Assembly: GCA_963776225.1 (NCBI GenBank)
Contig: CAVZLL010000003.1
Location: 248,001 to 312,000, forward strand
Length of the DNA: 64,000 bases
Direction of reading: 5' to 3'
Source of the DNA: Bog-756 sp963776225
GTDB lineage: Bacteria > Actinomycetota > Acidimicrobiia > Acidimicrobiales > RAAP-2
Below, in pieces: positions 49,136-59,084 of the stretch. Both the position numbers and the translations under genes were made by a program. Position 1 is the first letter of the stretch. Every line of letters begins with the position of its first letter. The notes beneath the pieces are model-generated. The model worked only from the letters and a program-made list of their open reading frames with translations. It was not told the DNA's origin and did no database searches.

Positions 49136-51143
49136 TCAGTTCGAAGTCAGTTCCAGGGCTTCCAGGATGGCTGCGAACTCGCTGACGGCCACTTCTAGTT
49201 CTTCGACAATCTCCCGTGCCAACACCTCCGGCGAGGGAAGATCAGCGGCGTCTTCCAGGGAATCGTCCTTCAACCAGATCAGATCGAGATTGGCCTTATC
49301 TCGGGCGACCAACTCGTCGTAAGTGAACGACTTGAAGCGTTCCGATTCAGCACGCTCGCTTCGAGGTCTGCCCGGTGCATACGCCTCCACGAACTCGTCT
49401 AGGTGAGGACGGCGCAGCGGGTTCTGCTTCATCGTGAAGTGCTGGTTTGTTCGAAAGTCGTAGACCCACAACTTCTCGGTCCAGGGGTGATCGGCACGCC
49501 GGACGTTTGTCGAAGAACACCACGTTGGCCTTCACCCCATTGGCGTAGAAAATGCCGGTGGGGAGCCGGAGCAGCGTGTGCACGTCGAACTCTCGCAGCA
49601 GCCGCCTGGCGAGCGTTCCCGCCCCGCCCTCGAACAGCACGTTGTCGGGCAGCACCACGCCCGCTCGTCCGTTCATGTCCAGGATCGTCTTGATGTGCTG
49701 GACGAAGTTCAACTGCTTGTTGGAGGTCGTCACCCAGAAGTCGTCCCTCACGATTTCGAGGTTGTCCCTGGCGATGGTGCCGTCCTCGCCGATCATCTTC
49801 ACTGATGACTTGGTGCCAAACGGTGGGTTGGCCAGCACCACTGACCACCGTGGTCCGGGGTCAGCTGTCAGGGAGTCCAACACGTCGATGGGGCTTGGCC
49901 CGTCTGACCGGCCCATGCCGTGCAGAATCATGTTCATCGCTGCCAACCGGGCTGCACCATCGACCAACTCCATGCCGTGCACGAAGGTGTCCCGCAGGTG
50001 GTCACGCTGGTCCGGGGTCATGTCCTCGGCGTCACGGCTGGCGTACTCGTAAGAGGCGAGCAGGAAGCCACCAGTGCCACAGGCTGGGTCTACGACTGAG
50101 TCGGCCACGGTGGGCTGGATGCAATCCACAATTGCCGAAATCAGCGACACGGGGGGTGAAGTACTGCCCCGCACCGGACTTGATGTCTTCAGCACCCTTG
50201 GCCAGCAAGCCCTCATAGGCGTCGCCCTTGATATCTACGCCAGTAGCCGACCAGTTCTCCTTGTCGATCAGATCGACGATCAATCGCTTCAACTTGGCCG
50301 GGTCCTGAATCTTGTTCTGGGCCTTGCGGAAGATCACGCCGAGCGTGCCTGGCTGCTTGCCGAGCGTGTCCAAGATCGTGCGGTAGGTGACTTCGAGTTG
50401 GTCACCATCATCATCAAGGAGGCGTTGCCACGAGCAGTCGGCGGGGACGATCCGCTCGGCGTTCAACGGCCGGGTTTCCCGCTCATGAGCCATCTTCAAG
50501 AACAACAGGAACGTCAACTGCTCCGTGTATTCGATTGTCGATACGCCGTCGTCTCGCAGGAGATTGCAGAAGTTCCAGAGTTTGTCGACGAGTTGGCGGG
50601 CCTCAACCGCAGGCTGATATTCTCCGATCGGCGTGCCATTTCCGTTGACCTCGCCTAGGTCTTTCGAGCCTGGATCGAGCGGACCGGCCTTCGCTACCCC
50701 AATTGGAATAGCAGGAGTCCCCGTGTCAAGGTCCTCGTCGTTGTGTCCCTCGCCCACATCGTCCACCTCTTCGTCCTCATCGGTTTCGTAGTCGACCCCA
50801 TAACTGTCTCGCACATTGCGGAGCAGGGTCTTGCCATGGACCGGCTCGCCGTCACCGTCGAGGACCTCCACGCCGATGTCGGGGTAGGTGGCAGCCCAGC
50901 GAGTATCCCTCCACTTTTTGACCGTCCAGCCTGCGTTGGCTGCATTGGTGAACGGGTACTCGTCGACGTACTGGCCGCCATCGGGGTCGTCTCCGACGAA
51001 GGCCACATCGAACCGCTCCACTATGAAGACATCGGTCTCCACGGTCTTCCTCGCCTTCTTGCCCATCAAATGTTCCAGAGGTGCGGCGGAGTATTGAAAG
51101 GCGAAGTGGTGGCTTTGTCAACGAGTTGGCGGGCATCAGACAT
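49136..51143 (-). pseudogene. hsdM: type I restriction-modification methyltransferase subunit HsdM, frameshifted, with N-terminal insertion
   Basis: The pieces together give an N6-adenine methyltransferase: E-A-R-Q-L-V-D-K-L-W-N-F-C-N-L-L-R-D-D-G, S-G-A-G-Q-Y-F-T-P, DPACGTGGFLLASYEYAS (SAM-binding motif I) and LANPPFGTKS (catalytic N-P-P-F). Single-base shifts occur near 51110, in the G6 run 50151-50156, and near 49500, where K-R-P must join H-P-W-T-E-K-L-W-V-Y. ATG 51143 overlaps the hsdS stop and starts M-S-D-A-R-Q-L-V-D-K. The same motif recurs about 180 codons later, and the segment between is an added acidic domain. Functional only if the shifts are errors. Confidence 0.85.
50581..51134 (-). 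repeat. 21-bp direct repeats bounding an inserted segment in hsdM
   Basis: TTTGTCGACGAGTTGGCGGG at 50581 and TTTGTCAACGAGTTGGCGGG at 51114 (plus strand, each continuing with one more C) are 21-bp copies with one mismatch. Both encode A-R-Q-L-V-D-K. The roughly 510 bp between encode a segment rich in Asp/Glu and Trp that ordinary HsdM proteins lack at this place. Confidence 0.85.
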
Positions 51144-52436
51144 GGGCGTGTTGCCTCCAGTTTTCGGTCAACTTGCCGGTGAAGGCAGCGTGAAGCATGG
51201 ATCGGCGCAAAGCTGCTGACCGCCGTTCAATGGTGTCGGCGACAGCCAAGGCGGCATCGAGCCGAGACAGTTGCTCATCGAGGGCGGCCACGATCTGCTC
51301 TTGTTCTGGAAGTGGAGGGACCGGCACGGGCCATGCCTTGATGATTGTCTGGCTGATGTTTGGCTGCGCTCCACCTTGTCCTGAGTCAACGAAAGCCTGC
51401 TTCTGCGACTGGAGGTACTTCAGAAGGAAGTCGCCCCGGATGATTGCCTCGTCCGGGTGAGCGAAAGCGATCGCTTGATTCGTCGCCATCTCAACTCCGG
51501 CGATGCCGGTCCTGCCGATCGATGCCCCGTACATGGCGAGCAGAATCGTGCCGGAGTCGATCAACTTCGCACTGGAAGATTCGAGTCCGAGCTGGGTAAT
51601 GGTCTGTGCGGTGCCCGTAACCAATCCTTCGGTCAGATCGCCGATCACGGCCCAGGGGATCGGTCCTCCGTAGAATGCCGCTGTCCCTGACTTCGGCGTA
51701 CCACCACTGCCCCACTTGGCGACAGTAGACAGGGTTGAGCGGACCCATCCATCGGGGAGTTCGCCATCGGCGACATCGTGACCCGTCAATGTCCCCGTGA
51801 CCGCAGCGTGGAGCAGGGAGCGGCGGAACTGAGCTGCCTTCTCCCGCACTGCAGTGACACTGTCCAGGGCAGCGTCGAGCCGGGAGAGTTGCTCTTCGAG
51901 GATGGCGACAATCTGGTGCTGCTCGGAGAGCGGGGAAGCGGCACATCCGTGTTCAGGTACTCACTCGATTTGATGTTACGAATGTTCGTTGTCGCTGTCT
52001 GTAAGGCAATCGTCTTGCCGTCCTCATGGAACCCGGTCAGGAAGTGGTGGAGGTACTTGACCAAGGCTAGGTTCCGATTTGGTCGCATGAGTTGCATGAA
52101 GTTGGAGCACACCGAACGTCGATCAAGCTTCGGAACTAGGCCAACTCTGCCTACCGGAGCTTTTGGGCCGCCCCCAGACTTCTCCAGAAGTAGGTCTCCT
52201 TCTTGCAGTTGACGGGAGGCTAGTTGCTTCTTTGTGATCGATCGATGCGCAGCTGTCGTTGGGTCAATCCTGCCATGTGACTTCAGTTCCGTCACCCGAA
52301 TCACATCCACGTCACATTCAGACGTTCCGGCATCGGTCCCCCAGATTCCTCCAATCGACACTTCCAAAAGGCTGTTCAGCGGTTGGGGTCTCCATCCCTC
52401 CGGTAGTTCATCGTCGCCGATCACACCGTCGCTCAT
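51136..52436 (-). pseudogene. hsdS: type I restriction-modification specificity subunit HsdS, one frameshift
   Basis: The two halves each carry a target-recognition domain followed by the conserved P-L-P-x-x-E-Q-x-Q-I-V helix. The first half (52436 to about 51935) starts D-D-E-L-P-E-G-W-R-P and reaches V-P-L-P, then loses frame. The second (51849 to 51136) starts R-E-K-A-A-Q-F-R-R-S-L-L-H-A-A-V, has a second TRD (G-G-T-P-K-S-G-T-A-A-F-Y-G-G) and PVPPLPEQEQIVAALDEQLS. One more base in the G run 51932-51935 would give L-P-P-L-S-E-Q-H-Q-I-V and a full-length protein. It overlaps hsdR by 4 nt and hsdM by 8 nt. Confidence 0.88.
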
Positions 52437-55213
52437 GCAGCCAGGCTCTCGTTCAGCTCGTCAATGATCTTCTGGGCATCAGCGCCGAGGGCGTTACCGG
52501 CACCGTCCACGCCACCACGTTCGGTGAAGGGTGCGAGATCTAGGTCCTCGATGCTGACGTGGGTGCTTTGGATGATCGTGTCCTTGATCCGGTCCAGCCA
52601 CCACCGCTGCTCGTCGGTGAACGTGATACCCCGCTGGCCCTGCTGGGCTAGCCAGTTGACGTAACGCTCTTCGACAGTGACGGCGTAGGGCACCAGTTCG
52701 GGTGCCTCTTCCAGGGTGTAGCGGATAAGCGTGATCAGATCGGTAGCCGTGTGCTTGTCGGCCTGCTTCACTTTGTCGGCATCGAGGGCCTGGTAGGCGC
52801 TCCAGAGCAGGTCGATGGTCCACGATCGTGGGGGTGCGGCGATCTTGTCGGCCAGGTCACGCAACTCGGCGAAGGTGATCTTGGCGTTCTTGTCCTGACT
52901 GTAGAGAATCTGGAGCAGGGTGATTTCGTCCTTGTTCTCTTCGAGGAACCCCCTCCAGGACGTTATGATTTCCCGGCACTTGTCGTAGTCGATAACCCCG
53001 CCCGCATCGAGCAGCACGTCAACGCTGACCTCGTCGATGATGCGATCGTGCGAGGCCCGTATCTCCAGCAGGCGAGCACGCAGAGGGGCATTACCGGCCA
53101 AGGGTTCCACGATTTCGTTCAGGTAGGTCCGCATCGCCGCTTGGGTGTTGGGCGTGCCGTCAGCGTTGATTGGAGCGTGCTCTTCGATCCGGGCCAGCAC
53201 GTCGGGGTCGGCGATCGTGACCAGGCCCTGGATGATGTTGCTCAGTGGCTCACCGGCGAGTGTTGCGAGTTCGGCCGACTCCTTGGGGCTGATTTCCCGT
53301 TCAAGGCGGGACAGGCGAGAGGCGAGCGTCGCCGTCTCGTCCTCGGTGATGGTGAACGTGGCGGCCCGTTCGAGGAGCTTCTCCAAGGAGATGCCCTTGT
53401 CTCGATTCAGCGGCGTGGCATCGACGAAGGGGTGTTCGGTAACCCCCACGGCATCAACGATGACAAAACGCTCTTTCATCGTGGCCCCAGGAGTGACGGC
53501 CTGGAAGTCGGCATCGTTGATGGTGCGGGCACCACGGCCCTTCATCTGCTCAAAGTACGTCCGAGACCGAACGTCCCGCATGAAGAACACACACTCAATG
53601 GGCTTCACATCCGTACCCGTGGCGATCATGTCCACGGTGACGGCGATGCGAGGGTCGGGGAATTGCGGAACTTCTGGAGCAGACCCTTCGGGTCCTTAGC
53701 GGTTGTAGGTGATCTTGGCGGCGAAGTCGTTGCCCTGACCAAAGACCTCCCGGACGGTGGTCACGATTTCCTCGGCATGGTTGTCGTCCTTGGCGAAGAT
53801 CAGCGTCTTCGGCACCTCGCTTGCGCTTGTCATGGGGAAATCTCGGTGAAGAGCGGTCACGGAACGTTTCGAGGACGAGGCGGATCTGGCTTTTGCTGGT
53901 GACAGCACGATCGAGGTTGGCTGGCGGTGTACTCGTAGTCGTCATCGAGCTCTTCCAGGCGCTGCTGCCGGGTGCGCCGATCCTGCACGGGGACCGTGGT
54001 GCCTGCCTCGATAACCGATCCTTTCTCCCCAATCTCGGTCTTGATCTTGTACACCTCGAAATCGACGTTGACCTTGTCGGCTACCGATTGGGGGTAGGTG
54101 TACTCGCTGACCAAGTTCTGCTGGAAGAACCCGTAGGTCTGCTTGGTGGGCGTAGCGGTCAGCCCCAGGATGTGGGCATCGAAGTATTCGAGCACCCGAC
54201 GCCACAGCCCGTAGATCGAGCGGTGGCACTCGTCCACGATGATCAGGTCGAACGCTTCTGGAGGCAAGAGAGGGTCATACTCCACGCTGACCGGGGCGGT
54301 CGGGGTGTAGTTGTCGACGTTGGGGTCGTCCTCGTCGGGGACCTCGATGCCACGGAGCACCGAGAAGACCCGCTGGATCGTGGAGATGACTACCTTGCTG
54401 GAGTCGATCATGCCCGCCGAGGTCAGTTTGTCCACGTTGTACAGCTCGGTGACCTTCCGCCCGTCGTCGGGGGTTGTGTAGTCCCGAAACTCCCGCAGCG
54501 TCTGGTCCCCGAGATTGTTGCGATCGACGAGGAACAGGATGCGGTTGAAGCCCCCGTACTTCAGGAGCCGGTAGGACTCGGTGACCGCCATGCGAGTCTT
54601 GCCTGCTCCGGTGGCCATCTGGACCAGCGAAGCGTGAGTAGTGCTGATCGGCAAGCGACTTCTCGACGGCACCCACGGCGACCTTCGAGGCGGGTCGTAG
54701 GTCGTAGCTGTCATACCAGGGCATAGCACGGACTCGGGCACGCCAGGTGGGTGCTTCGGGATTCAATTGGGCTTCACGAATGATTCGGGCCAGCGTTTCC
54801 GGCTTTGGGAAGTTGAAGACCTTTCTGGCCCTGGGATTGGGGTCGTAGCCATCGGTGAACTGGGTTTCGGTGCCTGACGCCTCGAAGACAAAGGGAAGGC
54901 GGCCTTCATGGATGGTGGCGGAGGCCACGTAGGCCGGGGGAAGCCCTTCGGCGTACATAGCCGACTGCCACTGCACCCCGGAGAGGGAGGTGCCGATCGG
55001 CTTCGCCTCGATGACGCCAACCACTTTCCTGTCCACGTAGAGCAAGTAGTCACAGCGCCCATGGCCGGTATCCATGATCACTTCACGAACGGCGTTCCCC
55101 TGCTTGTGGACCAAGTCGATGTCCCTGCGGGCGCAGACGAACCACCCGGCACGGGTGAGTTGCTCGTCGATGAGCACTCTGGCACGCTCTTCGGGTTTCG
55201 AGGCGTCAGACAT
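52433..55213 (-). pseudogene. hsdR: type I restriction endonuclease subunit HsdR (EcoEI-like), several frameshifts
   Basis: Fragments cover a whole HsdR. The N-terminal nuclease domain has G-R-C-D-Y-L-L-Y-V-D and V-I-E-A-K-P, the helicase has Walker A QMATGAGKTRMA, D-E-C-H and T-A-T-P-T-K, then MIATGTDVKPIECVFFMRDV and Q-M-K-G-R-G-A-R-T, and the C-terminus resembles the EcoEI_R_C family. One-base shifts occur near 54640, 53925, 53850, 53699 (a TAA created between N-R and K-D-P) and 53668. ATG 55213 is the chosen start; TTG 55228 is upstream in frame. First gene of the R-S-M operon. As given it cannot make a full enzyme. Confidence 0.88.
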
Positions 55214-55392
55214 CAGAACGTAAGCCAAGCGGCGTAGTTCGTGGTGGTTTCCTCGGCCATTGGGTCTCGCAGTCCTCTATTCGTTGCCATCGGGAAGTTA
55301 GAGCAGCCGGTTGAGCCACAGGGTACGACGAAGCCCGTCCAGAATCGGGCTATTCGGGGTCCTGGGCCAGCTCGGACCTGGTTCCAGGCCGC

Positions 55393-55521
55393 TTAGTCGG
55401 GCTGCCTGGTGCTGAACATGGCCTGCACGAGGTCCACGGTGGCCCTGGCGGCCATCTCGTCGAGGGCCGGTGGGGGATGGGCCGGGATCCACCTACCGGC
55501 GAGCGCCCGCTTGTCCTCCAT
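55393..55521 (-). CDS. possible small protein upstream of hsdR
   Basis: 42 aa from ATG 55521 with GGAG 4 nt upstream. The sequence is natural in composition (A-L-A-G-R-W-I-P-A-H-P-P-P-A-L-D-E-M-A-A-R, V-D-L-V-Q-A-M-F) and reads in the hsdR direction, 180 nt before it. No family recognised. It occupies part of the 348-bp gap between hsdR and the divergent ATPase gene, and may not be real. Confidence 0.3.
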   Translation of the reverse strand: MEDKRALAGRWIPAHPPPALDEMAARATVDLVQAMFSTRQPD

Positions 55522-55576
55522 ATGCTCCGGTAGCAGGTTGCCCCTCGGAGTCGGCTGGTAGGGCAGGATAGATCCG

Positions 55577-57280
55577 ATGACCCAAGCGTTTGATCCTGTT
55601 CCGCATGTGACTGTGGCGTGGAGCGACATCGTCAGTGGATCGGGCTCTGACACGTACATCGAAGTGAGCAACTGGGACCGGCCAGTTCAATACTTCGTAG
55701 GACGAAATGGAACCGGCAAGTCCCGGGCCGCTAGGGCCATCGCCGGTCGAGTTCCCCTTTCCCGCTATCTGTCAACAGATCGACTTGCTGGAATAATGGG
55801 ATTCACCACGTATCAATGGGGCGCTGAGCCACAAGAGTTCCAAGGGCTCGCATTGGATGGCCAGTCTCAGCAGCAGGCCATGAACCGCTCGAATGCAAGT
55901 GGTGCGGCTTCGAGGGAGTTGTATGCACTAAGAGAACGGCCCGATGTGTGGCTGAGGGTGGCGGCCTTCCTCCGCCGTGCTCTGTCTAGGGAAATCGAAA
56001 TGAGAGAGCTAACTGGATTTCTCGACCCTGTGGTCAAGATGGGCGACACCGAATACTCACTCTTCCGAGAGGAAGGGCATGGTCTGCGAGAGCTTGTCGT
56101 ACTTCTCACGGCCATTTACAGCGATGACTGGCGACTGCTGGTACTCGATGAACCGGAACTCCATTTGCACCCTTCTGTGGCCCGTTTATGCATCGGAGAA
56201 CTAGAGCGAGAATGTGCACGTTCGGACCGTCGAGCGATCATCGTTACACATGAGCCGAGCTTGATTGCTCCAACAAGCAGCACGGATCTTGTCGGAATTT
56301 GGCTGTTTCAAGGTGGATGTCCTCCTGTGTCAATGGGCACCCTGTTCAATGAAGGTCAGGCTCCACGGGTCACGGCGTCCTTGATTCAGAACCCACAGTT
56401 GGTCTCTCAACTGGTGTTTTCGCCCCGACCCGTATTTGTGGAGGGACTTCTCGACGTGGCGGCGATCGCCACGACTCTGCGAAGGACACAAGCTCCGGAA
56501 GTACTGGCTCAGACGGATCTGATCGATTGCAGGGGAAACGGCACAGTCGCACTGTGGTTCACGATCGCAAAGAAAGCGGGGCTCGACTTTCGAGCGGTGG
56601 GTGACCTCGACTCCATCCTCGATCCGGACGTACAGCGGTTCATGGATACACAACCGCAGATAAGCGAGAAATATCAGCAGGAGCTTTATCAGGAGCCTGC
56701 AAGCACCTCGAATGTAATCCGGCCCCTTTACGAGGCAATGAGAACGGCGAACGTTCCTGTTGACCGCACGGCAAGGGCTGGGTGGCTCGCCCGTGAAATC
56801 ACCCGGAACACAGGTCACGCAGCCCGAATCAAGAAGATCATCTCCGTGTGGCGGGATGATGGGTTCTGGATTCACGAGCAGGGAACCCTCGAGGACGTAT
56901 TGGGGATCACTGAGAAGCGGGTCGAAGAAGTGACCCAGGCGGCGTCTACCCCTGGGCTGATTGACGACGTAGCGCACTGGGTGTCCTTCAAACTGGATCC
57001 AACTGGAGAAGTCAAAGCGTTGCTTGACGTGGCGGTCGAGCGGGTCGCCCACACAATTCTGGAAGCCTTGCGCTTGGCTCCGGACAGTCGGTTCGTCAGG
57101 CCGCTCGGAAGCACCTCGGAGTCAGACGCTCGGCTGGTGGATGTAACGCCGATCGAAGGACGAGGACTCCATCGGTTGACTGTTCGATCACCGGCCGAGT
57201 TTGAGGGCTACTGGCTCGACTTTGATCGGAGTACGTCGCCCGATGAGCTGATCCTAAAGCCCCCGCACGAGCAAGTCTGA
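55577..57280 (+). CDS. AAA/ABC-type ATPase with C-terminal TOPRIM-like domain (OLD-family-like)
   Basis: 567 aa. Walker A is V-G-R-N-G-T-G-K-S (41-49), a signature-like E-E-G-H-G-L-R-E-L lies at 166-173, Walker B LLVLDEPELHLHPS at 187-200, and the H-loop is T-H-E-P (His225). The C-terminal half has FVEGLLD (Glu289) and V-G-D-L-D-S (D343/D345), the acidic residues of a TOPRIM nuclease. The domain order is that of OLD/GajA-like and related anti-phage ATPases, though no exact system was recognised. It diverges from hsdR and is followed by a convergent HEPN-like gene. Confidence 0.8.
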   Translation: MTQAFDPVPHVTVAWSDIVSGSGSDTYIEVSNWDRPVQYFVGRNGTGKSRAARAIAGRVPLSRYLSTDRLAGIMGFTTYQWGAEPQEFQGLALDGQSQQQAMNRSNASGAASRELYALRERPDVWLRVAAFLRRALSREIEMRELTGFLDPVVKMGDTEYSLFREEGHGLRELVVLLTAIYSDDWRLLVLDEPELHLHPSVARLCIGELERECARSDRRAIIVTHEPSLIAPTSSTDLVGIWLFQGGCPPVSMGTLFNEGQAPRVTASLIQNPQLVSQLVFSPRPVFVEGLLDVAAIATTLRRTQAPEVLAQTDLIDCRGNGTVALWFTIAKKAGLDFRAVGDLDSILDPDVQRFMDTQPQISEKYQQELYQEPASTSNVIRPLYEAMRTANVPVDRTARAGWLAREITRNTGHAARIKKIISVWRDDGFWIHEQGTLEDVLGITEKRVEEVTQAASTPGLIDDVAHWVSFKLDPTGEVKALLDVAVERVAHTILEALRLAPDSRFVRPLGSTSESDARLVDVTPIEGRGLHRLTVRSPAEFEGYWLDFDRSTSPDELILKPPHEQV

Positions 57281-57383
57281 AATGCCGGTGAGGGTGCTGG
57301 GATGTCCCCGTTGGGATCGTCATCTGTCATGGCAGATCTGCCACATCAGTTGGACTCTGCCGTGATCATGCCCGTCGCAGATT

Positions 57384-57869
57384 CTACGGGAGGTTCGTCA
57401 GATACGTGGCTGCAGCGGTCAGTGGTTCAAGGACCGGGCGGCCCTCGATCAATCGTCTGTAATGGGAGCGTCTCGTCCGATCGGAAGCCAAGACTCCTGC
57501 TTGGCTGGAAGTTGGCAGCGGCAAGGTAGACGCATCTGTCCAGCTGGCCGGCAAAGGTCCAGCACCGAGTCGCATCTTGCCGAGAACACCTCTGCCGAGT
57601 ATTGCGGAAAAGGTGTAGTCAGCCGGATTGGAGACGGCGAGAAGGCCGTGGGCAATGTGATTGCGTGCCCACACTAGGGCCTTCAGTCGATCCACGTCCT
57701 CTGTCACGGAACCACTGAGGGTACCCTCTTCGAGTTTGTAGAGGCTGGCGATCCAGAAGAGGACCTCCGCCAGTGAGAAGTCATGGCGGGTGGATTCGGC
57801 CAGCGACACGTCGAGTCGACGCATCGCCAAGGTGAGTCCCTGGAGTCCGAACTCTCTTTCAGGCGTCAT
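57384..57869 (-). CDS. HEPN-like protein, possible defence or toxin component
   Basis: 161 aa. The helical N-terminal half ends in RLKALVWARNHIAHGLLAVS, which holds R69-x4-H74 (R-N-H-I-A-H). R-x(4-6)-H is the RNase motif of HEPN domains, and the surrounding pattern of a helix starting V-D-R-L-K and a following turn fits. The C-terminal part is variable. Convergent with the AAA-TOPRIM gene (104 nt apart). The motif is short, so a non-enzymatic or chance match cannot be excluded. Confidence 0.55.
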   Translation of the reverse strand: MTPEREFGLQGLTLAMRRLDVSLAESTRHDFSLAEVLFWIASLYKLEEGTLSGSVTEDVDRLKALVWARNHIAHGLLAVSNPADYTFSAILGRGVLGKMRLGAGPLPASWTDASTLPLPTSSQAGVLASDRTRRSHYRRLIEGRPVLEPLTAAATYLTNLP

Positions 57870-57949
57870 CGGGATAAATGATACGAGAGCGATCCCCGCT
57901 GCAATGGTTGCACCGATACCGTTACCGCTCCGATTTTGGTTCGTTCTGA

Positions 57950-58987
57950 TCAGGGTGCGGGAGTGAGGTTGTTCACGCAGGTTCCACCGTCATTGTTGCT
58001 GTTGGTTCCATCGGGACACGTTGTGTTCGACCAAGTGATACCGGTCAGCGTGGAGCTACTCATCCCGATGGCCCCGGTCAAGTTCGCTCCCGTTAGGTTT
58101 GCCTCACCCAGATTGGTACCGGTGAGGTAAGCCAGTGCGAGATAGGTATTGCTCAAGTTAATTCCATACAGGTTGGCATCGGTCAGATTGGCCTGTCCGA
58201 GGGCAACGCCATCCATGTCCACGTTGAAGACGACTGAAGCAGTCAGGTTGGCACCTGTGAGGTTGGCACCACTAAGGACGACCGAGTTCAGGGAAACATT
58301 GGCCATATCGGCTTCAGTCAAAGTTGCATTTGCCAGATCTGCAGCATAGAGGTTGGTGATCCTGCCTTGGGGATTGCTGAAGAGGTAGGCATTAGTCAGG
58401 TTGGCTCCTGATAAGTTCGCTCCCGTCAGATCCACACCGGAAAGATTCGCACCGACTAGATCGCATCCACTAAGATTTATCCCCAGGTGGGGAATCCCTG
58501 CACAGGTGGCGGCTGGGCCTTGCGGTCCGGTAGGTCCCTGAGGCCCTGCAGGGCCGGTGGCACCCGCTGACCCTGTTGCACCGGGAGCTCCGGTAGGCCC
58601 CTGCGGCCCTTGTTGACCGGTTACCCCCGTGGCTCCTGTTGGACCGGCGGCACCGGCCGCACCTGCCGGTCCATGTGGGCCAACCAGCGTGGCCAGCCAC
58701 TGCGACAGCGTGCCCTTGAATCCGTTCTGCTGGGCGAGTTGGTAGTTCGTGGCCCCTGACGGTCCTGTCCGGTTCCATGAGATGCGAGTCGTGCCAGTTG
58801 GGCAAGTCGGGGCAGCCGTCCCGACCTTGGACAGCGTGCCCGCCGTCGAAAGACAGGCGTAGTACGTCGTGCCGGTCCCCGACGCCCCTGCGAGCTGCAC
58901 CGCCCCGTAGGTTGCCCCACCGAGTAGGAACGCTGCCGCCAGTGCAATGGCGATGCCTGCCCGGCCGGGTCGTGTTCGCCTGTTCAT
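57950..58987 (-). CDS. exported protein with collagen-like stalk and pentapeptide repeats
   Basis: 345 aa. N-terminal helix ending LLGGATYGAVQLAGASG, a Cys-containing domain of about 75 residues, 19 Gly-X-Y triplets (GPHGPAGAAGAAGPTGATG and on), then about 25 pentapeptide units of the A-N-L-x-x/A-D-L-x-x type forming a beta-helix, and a C-terminal cap with two Cys. Probably a rod-like surface protein: stalk plus right-handed helix. ATG 58987 has GAGGAGG upstream. The N-terminus matches the RCC1 protein at 44534, so the two belong to one exported family with different repeat domains. Confidence 0.88.
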   Translation of the reverse strand: MNRRTRPGRAGIAIALAAAFLLGGATYGAVQLAGASGTGTTYYACLSTAGTLSKVGTAAPTCPTGTTRISWNRTGPSGATNYQLAQQNGFKGTLSQWLATLVGPHGPAGAAGAAGPTGATGVTGQQGPQGPTGAPGATGSAGATGPAGPQGPTGPQGPAATCAGIPHLGINLSGCDLVGANLSGVDLTGANLSGANLTNAYLFSNPQGRITNLYAADLANATLTEADMANVSLNSVVLSGANLTGANLTASVVFNVDMDGVALGQANLTDANLYGINLSNTYLALAYLTGTNLGEANLTGANLTGAIGMSSSTLTGITWSNTTCPDGTNSNNDGGTCVNNLTPAP

Positions 58988-59084
58988 CTCAGCCTCCTCT
59001 TGAATCTGTTGAGAAGGAGGCTACGTCGAACCATTCAAGGGTGCTCAGGAGGCTCGGCGAACGCAGCGAGTCGGCCCAGAGAGC

